A stretch of DNA of 64,000 nucleotides from PALSA-1353 sp036267155 (GTDB lineage Bacteria; Planctomycetota; Phycisphaerae; Tepidisphaerales; Tepidisphaeraceae), in NCBI GenBank assembly GCA_036267155.1, contig DATAWP010000043.1, forward strand, positions 1 to 64,000. The letters are read 5' to 3'. Below are positions 7,941-16,243 of this stretch, in pieces. Each line of letters starts with the position of its first letter. The first letter of the stretch is position 1. A model generated the notes under the pieces. That model did not search any database. It was not told the DNA's origin and worked only from the letters and a program-made list of their open reading frames with translations. Both the position numbers and the translations under genes were made by a program.

Positions 7941-9326
7941 ATGATCGACAAACTTTTCAAAGCCTACGACGTCCGCGCCACGTATCCCAATCCTCTGAAC
8001 GAAGAGGTCGCATGGAAGATCGGGCATGCCACGGCCCAGTTTCTCAAGCGCAGCCGGCAGAATGCGGCCGATAAAGTGAAGCTCGAAGACAGCATGGTCG
8101 TCGGCCGCGACATGCGGCCAAGCTCGCCATCCCTGGCCAAGTCCCTCATCGACGGCATTCGCAGCGTCGGCATGAACGTCATCGACGTTGGCATGATCGA
8201 CACGTCGATGATTTATTTCGCGATCAATGATCTCGATGCCGTCGGCGGAATCCAAACGACGGCCTCCCACAATCCGGCCCAATACAATGGATTCAAAATC
8301 AGCGGACCCAAGGCCCGTCCCATTGGCGCCGCCAGCGGCCTTGATGACATCAAACGCATCACCGCCAGCCTGCGCGTCGGCCAGACCGGCCTTTCCGGCA
8401 AACTCACCGAACAAGATCTTTGGCCCGAATACCGCAAGCATGTCCTGCAATTCCTCGATTTGAAACGCCCCGTGAAAGTCGTCGTCGATGGCAGCAACGG
8501 CATGGCCTGCAAAATGGTCCCGGCGATTTTCAGCAATATCCCCAATCTCCAAATCGTCCCGCTCCTGTTCGAGATCACCGGCAGCTTCACTCACGACCCC
8601 AATCCGCTCGTCGAACAGAACCTGGACATGCTCAAAGCCCGCATCGCCCAGGAAAAGCCCGACCTGGGCGTCTGTTTCGACGGGGATGCTGACCGCTGCA
8701 TCTTCGTCGATGAAAATCAGAAGATGATCGGCTGCGACATGATCACGGCGCTGTTGGCGCAGGATTTCCTGAAGCTGCCGCAGAACAAAGGATCGACGAT
8801 TGTCTACGACCTGCGTTCCAGCCACGCCGTCGCCGAAGAGGTGAAAGCCGCCGGCGGCGTTCCACGGCGCGAGCGCGTCGGCCATGCGTTCATGAAGAAA
8901 ACCCTTGCGGAAACCAAAGCGGTTTTCGGCGGGGAACTCTCTGGCCACTTTTATTTTCGCGACAACTTCTACGCCGACAGCGGCGCGATCGCCTTCGCCC
9001 GCGTCCTGTCCGTCCTTTCCGCTCAATCCAAACCCTTGAGCGATCTCGTGGCGCCGCTGCATCGTTACAGCCAGACCGGTGAGGTGAATTTCCAGATCGA
9101 GGACAAGGATGGCAAGATTCGCGAGTTGGCCGAAGCGTATCAGAAGGGCCAGGTCGATTACCTCGACGGCATCACGGCCGACTTCGGCGACTGGTGGTTC
9201 AACGTCCGCAAGAGCAATACCGAGCCGCTGCTGCGGATGACGCTCGAAGCGAAGACTCCGCAATTGCTGGAGCAGAAATTCGCCGAGTTGAAGAAAATCC
9301 TCGGCGAACCGGTGCACGGGCATTAG
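7941..9326 (+). CDS. manB: phosphomannomutase/phosphoglucomutase
   Basis: This 461-residue alpha-D-phosphohexomutase interconverts mannose (or glucose) 6- and 1-phosphate for sugar-nucleotide synthesis. The catalytic serine is Ser109 in TTASHNPAQYNGFK; the magnesium loop DGDADRC starts at residue 247; the sugar-binding loop reads GGELSGHFYF; and the C-terminal phosphate-binding loop is RKSNTEPLLR. All four domains are present and the length is normal. The start MIDKLFKAYDVR matches the family's usual opening. A run of eight A directly precedes the ATG and there is no clear Shine-Dalgarno sequence. Confidence 0.95.
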   Translation: MIDKLFKAYDVRATYPNPLNEEVAWKIGHATAQFLKRSRQNAADKVKLEDSMVVGRDMRPSSPSLAKSLIDGIRSVGMNVIDVGMIDTSMIYFAINDLDAVGGIQTTASHNPAQYNGFKISGPKARPIGAASGLDDIKRITASLRVGQTGLSGKLTEQDLWPEYRKHVLQFLDLKRPVKVVVDGSNGMACKMVPAIFSNIPNLQIVPLLFEITGSFTHDPNPLVEQNLDMLKARIAQEKPDLGVCFDGDADRCIFVDENQKMIGCDMITALLAQDFLKLPQNKGSTIVYDLRSSHAVAEEVKAAGGVPRRERVGHAFMKKTLAETKAVFGGELSGHFYFRDNFYADSGAIAFARVLSVLSAQSKPLSDLVAPLHRYSQTGEVNFQIEDKDGKIRELAEAYQKGQVDYLDGITADFGDWWFNVRKSNTEPLLRMTLEAKTPQLLEQKFAELKKILGEPVHGH

Positions 9327-9334
9327 GCGCAGCT

Positions 9335-9646
9335 ATGGCCGACGCGATTCTGAATGATCCGCTCGGTCGCCAGTTCATTCTTCGTGACCACCCCTGGCAC
9401 GGTCATATTCTTCGTCGGCACCCAGAAATGCGGCCGCACCGGTCGCTGGTAGAGGACGCTTTGCACAAACCGATCGAAATTCGATACAGCGATGCAGATC
9501 CCGATTGCCGGCTGTATTTGGGCACGGGACCTGGAGTCGGTATGATGGTGGCCGTTATAGCCGATGTGTCACGGGGCTTTGTCAAAACGGCGCACGTTGT
9601 GAAGAAGGCCAAGGGAGTCATCGAATGGTCAAGACCGACGCCATAG
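9335..9646 (+). CDS. DUF4258-like or PBECR-type small protein, possible toxin of a pair
   Basis: The protein has 103 residues. The segments HILRRHPEMRPHRSLVEDALHKP, YLGTGPG, MVAVIADVSRGFVKTAHVVKK and a final KG resemble the barnase/EndoU/RelE-like fold group that includes DUF4258 and phage PBECR domains, where a conserved His pair and a Thr-Ala strand are typical. It starts 8 bases after manB and its last 22 bases overlap the DUF2283 gene, a classic toxin-antitoxin layout. The family placement is from pattern memory, so moderately sure. Confidence 0.65.
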   Translation: MADAILNDPLGRQFILRDHPWHGHILRRHPEMRPHRSLVEDALHKPIEIRYSDADPDCRLYLGTGPGVGMMVAVIADVSRGFVKTAHVVKKAKGVIEWSRPTP

Positions 9647-9912
9647 AAGGAATCGTGGATAATCTTTTCCGGTTCCACTACGACATCTTCGCCGACGTTC
9701 TGTACATTCGCCTGCTGTCGGCGGAGGGGATTGCCACCTATGCCGAACTCACCGACGGCGGCGATATGTTGCTGCGCGATGAAAAGACCGACAACGCGAT
9801 GGGTTTGACCGTCGTGAGTTGGTGGAAGCGATTCGGCCATGGTGCGTTGCCGGATTCCCTGGCCGAGATTCAGAAGCACATCGAGCCGTTGGCAAAGAAA
9901 GTGGCGGCCTGA
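9625..9912 (+). CDS. DUF2283 family protein
   Basis: This 95-residue protein carries the DUF2283 (YuzE-like) signature: HYDIFADVLYIRLLS, a central acidic strand ending in DMLLRDEKTDNAMGLTVVSW, and a helical tail. DUF2283 proteins often neighbour DUF4258 proteins, and the pair is regarded as a likely toxin-antitoxin system. Here the start codon lies inside the preceding gene (overlap 9625-9646), implying coupled translation. The role as antitoxin is inference. Confidence 0.8.
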   Translation: MVKTDAIEGIVDNLFRFHYDIFADVLYIRLLSAEGIATYAELTDGGDMLLRDEKTDNAMGLTVVSWWKRFGHGALPDSLAEIQKHIEPLAKKVAA

Positions 9913-10022
9913 ACCGTGCGTTGTTTCTTCTTTCCCAATCGATAGGCGCCAACCTCGCCGCTTCCCGGGCTTCCGCCGCCACGCGTTTCAATTAAACCGC
10001 GCAAAAAATTCCAAAATACCCC

Positions 10023-10061
10023 TTGACATTCCCGATTAACTCTAAATAATAGAGTACTCTA
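10023..10061 (+). promoter_or_regulatory. promoter with overlapping palindromic operator
   Basis: TTGACA at 10023-10028 and AATAAT at 10045-10050 are 16 bases apart. The -10 region is covered by ACTCTA-aataa-TAGAGT (10039-10055) which continues into a second, perfect palindrome TAGAGTACTCTA (10050-10061). Three ACTCTA/TAGAGT half sites in a row suggest binding by a dimeric repressor, most simply the winged-helix protein encoded at 10689. AAGGAG follows at 10064-10069. Confidence 0.75.
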
Positions 10062-10074
10062 ACAAGGAGCACCC

Positions 10075-10659
10075 ATGACCGACACCCATCAGCTTCAGCA
10101 GGATTTGCATTACGTCCGCGAGGTCGTTTCCAACGCCGATCGCGGACGGCGGCGCCCAGTGGCTATTTACTGGCTCTGGGCCCTTTACGTATTGATCGGC
10201 TATCCCCTGAAAGATTTTGCTCCCCGGTATTCCGGGCTGTTCTTCCTCATGGGTTGGCCCGTTTGTTTCGTCGCCACCGTATATCTTGCACATCGATTCA
10301 AGAAAACGCTGGGCGTGAGGCCCATTCGTGACCGATCCAAACTGTTTTGGTTGGGCGGCGCTCTGCTGATTCTGTTTTGCGTCGCGGCGATGTCCGCGGC
10401 GATTCCTGCCCTGCGAGGCCAATTCATTGGCCAAGTCGCGGTCGTGATCGTCGGCATCTTTTATTTCCTGGGCGGTGTTCACTACGACCGAAGTTTCCTC
10501 TGGCTCGGCCCGCTGCTTTGCGTTTGCGGATTGCTCGTCGGATTCGTCCCGCACTATGGCTGGACCGCGCTGGGCATCGTCTTCGCCCTTGGGTTGATCG
10601 TCCCCACCTTGTTCACCCCGCGGCCACCGGAACTGAGTGCGGAAACAACTCCGGGCTGA
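10075..10659 (+). CDS. multi-pass membrane protein cotranscribed with a winged-helix regulator
   Basis: The protein has 194 residues. After a charged N-terminal helix (about 1-27) there are hydrophobic segments near 29-46, 50-66, 83-104, 115-130, 137-157 and 160-177, predicting five or six membrane helices. AAGGAG is 5 bases before the ATG. Proteins of this type, with an N-terminal QDLHYVREVV motif, occur in operons with HTH_34-type regulators, probably as membrane partners whose amount the regulator controls. No enzymatic residues are evident. Confidence 0.75.
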   Translation: MTDTHQLQQDLHYVREVVSNADRGRRRPVAIYWLWALYVLIGYPLKDFAPRYSGLFFLMGWPVCFVATVYLAHRFKKTLGVRPIRDRSKLFWLGGALLILFCVAAMSAAIPALRGQFIGQVAVVIVGIFYFLGGVHYDRSFLWLGPLLCVCGLLVGFVPHYGWTALGIVFALGLIVPTLFTPRPPELSAETTPG

Positions 10660-10688
10660 GCGGAAAGAGTGTTTCCCGAGGAATTGTC

Positions 10689-11021
10689 ATGAGTCGTCCG
10701 TCCGATTCCATCAGCCGTGGCCCGCGTGGCCTGGACCAGCTCGACGCGCTCTTGCAGCACCGTGGCCGGCTCGGAGCCATGGTGCTCCTCAGCGCACACA
10801 ACGAAATCAACTTCAGCACCCTGCGCGATCTTCTCAAGGAATCGGACGGCAACCTCGGCGCCCAGCTTCGCAAGCTCGAAGACGCCCAATATGTCGGGGT
10901 TAAAAAGGAATTCCAGGATCGCAAGCCGGTCAGTTGGTACACCCTCACGGCGATTGGCCGGCGAGCGCTCAAGGCCCATTTGGACGCGCTCGAGGCCATC
11001 GTCCGATCGGCCAACGTCTGA
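10689..11021 (+). CDS. winged-helix transcriptional regulator (HTH_34 type)
   Basis: The product has 110 residues. The segment RLGAMVLLSAHNEINFSTLRDLLKESDGNLGAQLRKLEDAQYVGVKKEF holds the helix-turn-helix, and the wing follows (RKPVSWYTLTAIGRRALKAHL). This matches the small winged-helix regulators related to MarR and ArsR that bind as dimers. The start at 10689 follows a GAGGAATT ribosome site. It is the second gene of an operon whose promoter carries tandem ACTCTA palindromes, so autoregulation is likely. Ligand unknown. Confidence 0.88.
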   Translation: MSRPSDSISRGPRGLDQLDALLQHRGRLGAMVLLSAHNEINFSTLRDLLKESDGNLGAQLRKLEDAQYVGVKKEFQDRKPVSWYTLTAIGRRALKAHLDALEAIVRSANV

Positions 11022-11034
11022 TAGACTTGCGATC

Positions 11035-12477
11035 ATGCGCATCCATTTCTGCGGCGCCGACCGCACCGTCACCGGCTCGTCCCATCTTCTTGAAATGAAC
11101 GGCCTGCGAGTTTTCCTCGACATGGGCATTTACCAGGGCCGGCGCGACGAGGCCCGCCGCATCAACGAATATCTTCCCGCCGACGTCAGGACCGCCGATG
11201 CGATTATCCTTTCGCACGGCCATTTGGATCATTGCGGAAAGCTTCCCGTCGCCACCAGAGCCGGATTCAAAGGCCCGATTTATTGCACGCCCGCGACGGC
11301 GGAGGTCGCACGCATCGTGCTCAACGATTCGGCGATGATCCAGATGGAGGACATCGAGTATCTGAACCGCCGCACGCGCGACCCGCACGATTCGCCCGCC
11401 TCGCCGCTGTACACGCCGCGCGATATTCCCACGGTCCTGCAGCTCATGCGGCATGTTCCCTACGGCCAGAAAACCGATCTCGGTAAAGGCGTCAGCTTTA
11501 CATTCTTTGACGCCGGCCACATTCTCGGATCGGCGTACGTTCTGCTCGAATGGACCGAGTCCGGCCGATCGCGCTCCCTGCTGTTCACCGGCGACGTCGG
11601 CCGATATCACACACCGATCATCCGCGATCCCCAGCCGATCCCCGGTCCGGTGGAATACCTCATTACGGAAAGCACGTATGGCAACGCGCGCCACGCCCCG
11701 ATGGAACAGGTGGGCCCGCAGTTTCTCGACGCCGTGAAATTCTGTGTCCAGCACAAGAGCCGCCTGCTGATCCCCAGCTTTGCCGTTGGCCGGACACAAA
11801 CCGTCCTCTGGTACATCCAGCGCTTCATCCACGAAAAACAGATTCCCGAAATCCCGCTCTTCGTTGACAGCCCCATGGGCGTGGAAGTCAGCCGCATCCA
11901 CAGCCAGTTCCGCGACAATTACGACAAGCCCACGCTTGCCGAAATCGGAACCAGCGATTTGTTCGGCCTGTCGCGCGTCACGTTCGCATCTTCCCCAGCC
12001 GAGAGCAAACGCATCAACAATCAGGCCGGCCCCTGTGTGATCATCGCGTCCAGCCCGACGTGCGAGTTCGGCCGAATCCTGCACCACCTGACGCAAAGCG
12101 TCGAATTTCCGGACAACATGGTGGTCTTCTGCGGCTACATTCCCCCGCAAACCCTCGGCCGCCGATTGCAGGATGGCGCCAAGCGCGTGCGCATTTTCAA
12201 TCGCTGGTACGATGTGAAATGCCAGGTCCGCACGGTCCACGGTCTCAGCGCCCATGCCGATGGCGATGAATTGTTGCGATTCCTCGGACCCACGCTTGGC
12301 AAGCAAACTTCAAGCTGGGTCGTCCATGGCGAGGTCGATCAATCGGAGGGCTTTGCCCATCGCTTGATGGCCGCAGGCATCGGCAGGGCAGCCGTCCCCG
12401 CGATGGAGACGTCGATCATCGACGATCCCGGCTCCGCCACTGCTCCCACCGCCGCCGTGGGCGAAGTGGGAGAATAA
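11035..12477 (+). CDS. MBL-fold beta-CASP ribonuclease
   Basis: This 480-residue protein belongs to the metallo-beta-lactamase/beta-CASP RNA-processing family. The zinc motif HGHLDH is at residues 61-66, further ligands are in FFDAGHILGSA and LFTGDVGR, the beta-CASP domain includes FAVGRTQTVL and FVDSPMGVEV, and the late GLSAHADGDELL gives the closing histidine. The C-terminus ends in a low-complexity alanine/threonine tail rather than a KH domain. The ATG at 11035 lies 13 bases behind the regulator gene. The substrate is probably RNA, by family. Confidence 0.9.
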   Translation: MRIHFCGADRTVTGSSHLLEMNGLRVFLDMGIYQGRRDEARRINEYLPADVRTADAIILSHGHLDHCGKLPVATRAGFKGPIYCTPATAEVARIVLNDSAMIQMEDIEYLNRRTRDPHDSPASPLYTPRDIPTVLQLMRHVPYGQKTDLGKGVSFTFFDAGHILGSAYVLLEWTESGRSRSLLFTGDVGRYHTPIIRDPQPIPGPVEYLITESTYGNARHAPMEQVGPQFLDAVKFCVQHKSRLLIPSFAVGRTQTVLWYIQRFIHEKQIPEIPLFVDSPMGVEVSRIHSQFRDNYDKPTLAEIGTSDLFGLSRVTFASSPAESKRINNQAGPCVIIASSPTCEFGRILHHLTQSVEFPDNMVVFCGYIPPQTLGRRLQDGAKRVRIFNRWYDVKCQVRTVHGLSAHADGDELLRFLGPTLGKQTSSWVVHGEVDQSEGFAHRLMAAGIGRAAVPAMETSIIDDPGSATAPTAAVGEVGE

Positions 12478-12511
12478 TCGTTTCGGCATCGAACGGGATA
12501 ACATCGGACCA

Positions 12512-13459
12512 ATGGCGACGCTCCCCCGAACCGAAGACGCCGTGGAACTGTGCGGTCGCCTTTTCGCATCCCCTGTAAAATCCATTGTCCGTTTCCCGAC
12601 AGGGTTATGTCATTATGTTTACGACGTACTTCTGGCCGACGGCCAACCAATCGTCGTAAGAATCGCCGCCGATGAGAATCGATTCCTCATCGAAGGAGGA
12701 ATCCATTGGTCCAGCGTGTTGCGGCCTCTGGGCGTACCGTTGCCCGAGTTGCTCCACACCGACGCCCATGCCAAACCATTCGGCTTCATGGTCCTGCGGC
12801 GATTGACCGGCACCGATCTCGCGCACGTTTACCAGGCACTTTCGCCCGAGCAAAAACAAACGCTGGCCGTTCAGTTAGCGGCGATACAGGCTCGCGTCGG
12901 CACGCTTCCTCCGGGCCATGGATACGGCTTTTCCTTTCGACCCGATCAACCATTTCGTCATCGAACTTGGAGGTCTGTGCTCGACGCAAATTTGGCCCGC
13001 ACGTATGAGTGGTTAAAAGCGATTCCTTCGGTCGATCCGGTCCGAATCCGCCAAATCGAAGCCCGATTGGCTCGCGACGACGCCTATCTGTCGGCCGTCG
13101 CCCCAACCCCGTTTCTCGACGACATCACCACCAAGAACGTCATCATCGACAACGGCCGACTCACAGGCATCGTCGATGTGGACGAAGTCTGCTTTGGCGA
13201 TCCGCTGTTTGCCCTGGCCCTTACCCGCATGTCTCTGGTGGCGCGGGGTCTTCAAACGGATTACATCGACTATTGGGCAAACGTCCTGGCGCTGAACAGC
13301 CGGCAAATGGATGTGCTCAACCTGTACACCGCCATTCACTGCGCGTCGTTCATCGGCGAGCTTGGATGGCGGTTCAACAAGGACGAAGCGGCTTCAATTG
13401 ATCCAAAAGAATTGCATCGCCTGCTTGATGTTTTCGATCAATTGCTGCGCCCGCACTAA
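12512..13459 (+). CDS. aminoglycoside-phosphotransferase-fold kinase with altered catalytic loop
   Basis: The 315-residue product has the APH/choline kinase fold: an N-lobe with the lysine-less strand PIVVRIAADE, a hinge after FMVLRRLTGTDL, and a C-lobe with the loop FLDDITTKNVII and the metal segment GIVDVDEVCFGDP. The usual HGDxxxxN loop reads LDDITTKN, so the catalytic Asp and Asn are kept but the His is a Leu. Such kinases often act on sugars, amino alcohols or antibiotics. The substrate is unknown, and the genomic neighbours give no hint. Confidence 0.8.
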   Translation: MATLPRTEDAVELCGRLFASPVKSIVRFPTGLCHYVYDVLLADGQPIVVRIAADENRFLIEGGIHWSSVLRPLGVPLPELLHTDAHAKPFGFMVLRRLTGTDLAHVYQALSPEQKQTLAVQLAAIQARVGTLPPGHGYGFSFRPDQPFRHRTWRSVLDANLARTYEWLKAIPSVDPVRIRQIEARLARDDAYLSAVAPTPFLDDITTKNVIIDNGRLTGIVDVDEVCFGDPLFALALTRMSLVARGLQTDYIDYWANVLALNSRQMDVLNLYTAIHCASFIGELGWRFNKDEAASIDPKELHRLLDVFDQLLRPH

Positions 13460-13467
13460 TCACCGGA

Positions 13468-13968
13468 TCATTTCGGCGCTGCCGACAGCAGCTCATCCAA
13501 ATCCAAGGCCCGCGTGTACATGTTCAATTGTCCATCCGGCTTCCGCGGCCACTGGTCCCGCGGCCGGTCCCAATACAACTCGACGCCGTTGCCGTCCGGA
13601 TCGCGCAAATAGAGGGCCTCGCTGACGCCATGGTCCGCCGCGCCGTCCAGCGGAATGCCGGCTTTCACCAGCCGACGCAGGGCGTCTGTCAGCAACGCCC
13701 GAGTCGGATACAAAATCGCCAGGTGATAAAGCCCGGTCGAATTCGGCGGGGGCGGAGAGCCGCCTTGGCTTTCCCACGTATTCAGCCCGATGTGATGGTG
13801 ATAGTTTCCGGCCGAGATAAACGCCGCTTGGTTTCCGAGTCGCTGGCTCAGTTGAAAGCCCAGCACATCGTGATAAAACGCCAGCGCCCGTTCCAGATCG
13901 GACACCTTCAGATGCACATGCCCGATTCGAACCGCCGGATCGATCGCGGCCGATTCATTCTTCGCCAT
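13468..13968 (-). CDS. VOC family (glyoxalase/extradiol dioxygenase-like) protein
   Basis: The protein has 166 residues. Two beta-alpha-beta-beta-beta modules are visible: HVHLKVSDLERALAFYHDVLGF at the start and YHLAILYPTRALLTDALRRL in the middle. Candidate metal ligands are the early His (17 or 19), the His cluster in NYHHHIGLN and the Glu of NGVELYWD. The arrangement resembles single-chain CatE-like proteins, where the segment GVSEALYLRDPDGNG is typical. The substrate is unknown. It is convergent with the kinase gene and 7 bases downstream of cbiX on the same strand. Confidence 0.88.
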   Translation of the reverse strand: MAKNESAAIDPAVRIGHVHLKVSDLERALAFYHDVLGFQLSQRLGNQAAFISAGNYHHHIGLNTWESQGGSPPPPNSTGLYHLAILYPTRALLTDALRRLVKAGIPLDGAADHGVSEALYLRDPDGNGVELYWDRPRDQWPRKPDGQLNMYTRALDLDELLSAAPK

Positions 13969-13975
13969 GAGCCGA

Positions 13976-14410
13976 TTATATCCCCGCTCGCGCCGTCCCC
14001 CGGCACTGATCGCAGATAAACTGTTTGTCCAGGCAGTGTTCGAGCCGCTTATTCATCAGATCCAGAATGAGATCGTCGATTCCAAGCGGCTGTGCCACGT
14101 GATATGCGACGCCCGGATTTTTCGCAGCGGCATCGGCGGTGATTCGGGGAATGTCGTGCGTATGGTGCTTCCCCGGCCCCAGGAAAAATGGAACCACGAC
14201 AACGCGCTTCGCCCCGCGTCCGACGCAGCGCCCAAACGCCGTTGCGATCGACGGCTCCGCCAACTCCATGTGGGCCGGCTCGACAATCGAATACCGCTGG
14301 GCAAACCGTTCGCCGAACAACACGGCCACCTCTTCAAGCATGCGATTGCTCGCCTCGAGGCGTGAGCCGTGGTCCACGATGACGATGCCGATGTTGCGTT
14401 CATCTGCCAT
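13976..14410 (-). CDS. cbiX: sirohydrochlorin chelatase-like CbiX/SirB protein
   Basis: This 144-residue single-domain chelatase would insert iron or cobalt into sirohydrochlorin, for siroheme or cobalamin. The metal-site His14 lies in VDHGSR, and the second set is in the loop PFFLGPGKHHTHDIP. AHMELAEPSI is also typical. The C-terminus carries a Cys-x-x-Cys (ICDQC) that may bind metal or a cluster. Siroheme is needed by sulfite reductase, and sulfate-assimilation genes occur at 54-57 kb, but no other tetrapyrrole genes are adjacent. Confidence 0.88.
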   Translation of the reverse strand: MADERNIGIVIVDHGSRLEASNRMLEEVAVLFGERFAQRYSIVEPAHMELAEPSIATAFGRCVGRGAKRVVVVPFFLGPGKHHTHDIPRITADAAAKNPGVAYHVAQPLGIDDLILDLMNKRLEHCLDKQFICDQCRGTARAGI

Positions 14411-14436
14411 TTGTTTTTCCCTGGTGCATACGGTCC

Positions 14437-14829
14437 TTATCCTTTCCGCTCCGCGAGTGTGATATCGAATGAGCGCGTCTGGTTTCCGCGAATGAGTTTT
14501 ACGACGACTTTATCGCCCGGTTTGCTGCTGGCCAGCGCCTGAGTCAAATCCGTCAGGTTTTTCAGCTTCTGGTTGCCGAATTGAATTAGCAAATCCCCGC
14601 CGCGCAGTCCCGCGGCATCGGCCGGGGTGCCGGGGGTCGTTCCGGAGATCAGCACGCCGACGCGCGAGTCCCAGGAGGATTCATCTGGAATCACGCCAAG
14701 GATCACCGGCCGTTGTAGCGGCGTATCGGTGACGGGTCTCGGAACTGCGTTCCGATTCCCGGTGCAGCCGCCCGGACAGGCGATCAGCCACACCATCCAT
14801 AGCCGCCAGCCCCGGAATACCGCGTTCAT
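14437..14829 (-). CDS. PDZ-domain lipoprotein or secreted protein
   Basis: The product has 130 residues. The hydrophobic N-terminus RLWMVWLIACPGGC ends in a possible lipobox cysteine near residue 22. Residues 42-127 form a PDZ domain: ILGVIPDES, the carboxylate loop region, ISGTTPGTPADAAGLRGGDLLIQFGNQKL and the closing VKLIRGNQTRSFDITL. There is no protease domain, so it is a stand-alone PDZ protein that may bind C-termini of envelope proteins. It is divergent from the CapD-type gene. Confidence 0.82.
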   Translation of the reverse strand: MNAVFRGWRLWMVWLIACPGGCTGNRNAVPRPVTDTPLQRPVILGVIPDESSWDSRVGVLISGTTPGTPADAAGLRGGDLLIQFGNQKLKNLTDLTQALASSKPGDKVVVKLIRGNQTRSFDITLAERKG

Positions 14830-14930
14830 TGCCGCGATTGTATGCCCGCGATGCAGAGTTACCAGCGGCCAACGTCCGAGAATATCTCATCGCATGCTCC
14901 CCGATTTGCCGATGAAGAACCCGTATCGCT

Positions 14931-16103
14931 ATGCCCAAAATGGGATCGAAGAAACCGCGCACGCTCTGCACCCCACGGCCACGCACAGTGGCCGGCGATC
15001 CTGATCTGAACGATCTTCTGGGCCGAAAGCCCGTCAGTTTGGACACGCCGGAGCTTCAAAGGTTCCTCGCCGGCAAGAGCGTCCTGGTCACCGGGGCCGG
15101 CGGCAGCATCGGTTCGGAGATTTGCCGGCAATCCATGAAATTCTGTCCTCGCCGCATGATCCTGCTCGATCAGGCGGAAAACAATCTCTTCGAGATCGAC
15201 CGCGAGCTACGCCATCGCTGGGTCGGCGCCGAAATCGTCCCGCAGATTGCCGATGTGTGCGATGCGAGGCGGATCGGCGCAATTTTCGAGCAGCATCAGC
15301 CGCACGTCATTTTCCATTGTGCGGCGCACAAGCACGTTCCAATGATGGAATGCAATCCCGGCGAAGCGATTAAGAACAACGTTTTCGGCTCGCGGACCGT
15401 CGCCGACGCCGCCCGCGCCAGCGGCTGTGCCGCGTTCGTCATGGTCAGCACCGACAAAGCGGTGAACCCCACCAGCATCATGGGGGCTTCCAAGCGATGC
15501 GCCGAGTTGTACGTCCAATCCCTCAACACCAATGACAGCCCCACGCGATTCGTGGCCGTCCGTTTCGGCAACGTTCTGGGCAGCAGCGGAAGTGTCGTGC
15601 CGATCTTCCGCAAACAGATCGAAGCCGGCGGGCCGGTGACGGTTACGCACCCGGATATGAAGCGATATTTCATGACCATCGCCGAGGCGAGTCAGCTTGT
15701 CATGCAGGCCGGCGCCATCGGGCAGGGGGGTGAAATCTTCATTCTCGACATGGGCGAGCCGATGAAGATTCTCTCATTGGCCAAGGAAATGATTCGCCGT
15801 CGCGGCCTGAAACCCGGCAAGGATATCGCCATCGAATTCACCGGCATCCGTCCGGGCGAAAAGCTCTACGAAGAACTTTCCTGCGCCGACGAACAGACCC
15901 GCCGCACGAGCCATCCGAAAATCCGCGTCTGGCAACTCCCGCGCGCCACGCCGAAACAGATCGAGCAGATGCTGCAAACACTAACGGCCGTGACCAACGC
16001 CGACCATCGCGAGGTCGTTCAAGCCCTTTCCCGCTGCGTGCCGGAATATCAGCCGACGTGCGGCGAAAAACCGGCCCTGCATCTCGTCGCCGACGCGGCT
16101 TAG
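14931..16103 (+). CDS. UDP-sugar 4,6-dehydratase, short CapD/FlaA1 family
   Basis: The 390-residue protein is a soluble extended-SDR enzyme that most likely converts UDP-GlcNAc to a 4-keto-6-deoxy sugar for surface polysaccharides. The NAD loop GAGGSIGS starts at residue 55. HCAAHKHVPMMECNP, VSTDKAVNPTSIMGASKR (with Met in place of the usual catalytic Tyr) and FTGIRPGEKLYEELS are family hallmarks. The membrane helices of long CapD proteins are absent. An N-terminal basic extension of about 45 residues precedes the fold. Confidence 0.9.
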   Translation: MPKMGSKKPRTLCTPRPRTVAGDPDLNDLLGRKPVSLDTPELQRFLAGKSVLVTGAGGSIGSEICRQSMKFCPRRMILLDQAENNLFEIDRELRHRWVGAEIVPQIADVCDARRIGAIFEQHQPHVIFHCAAHKHVPMMECNPGEAIKNNVFGSRTVADAARASGCAAFVMVSTDKAVNPTSIMGASKRCAELYVQSLNTNDSPTRFVAVRFGNVLGSSGSVVPIFRKQIEAGGPVTVTHPDMKRYFMTIAEASQLVMQAGAIGQGGEIFILDMGEPMKILSLAKEMIRRRGLKPGKDIAIEFTGIRPGEKLYEELSCADEQTRRTSHPKIRVWQLPRATPKQIEQMLQTLTAVTNADHREVVQALSRCVPEYQPTCGEKPALHLVADAA

Positions 16104-16243
16104 GTTTCCGCCATTCGAAGTCCGTGTCTCTGCGGTTCAACTCGTCTCAGTTTTTGATCGGCTGTGACGGATCGAAGAAATTGTTGTCGGCCAGCCAATC
16201 GGCCATGCGCTGCGGCCATGACTTGATCGAGACCAATTTAGCC

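Noticed and set aside
7911..9323. Open frame of 470 residues opposite manB
   Set aside because: Mirror of a well-supported gene; no family marks, unusual composition.
10969..12306. Open frame of 445 residues opposite the beta-CASP nuclease
   Set aside because: Antisense shadow of a gene with intact zinc motifs.
16140..16243. Protein-like tail MADWLADNNFFDPSQPIKN on the minus strand behind pilT
   Set aside because: It reads like coding but is only about 30 codons, in another frame from pilT, with no start signals; could be a relic, not enough to call.
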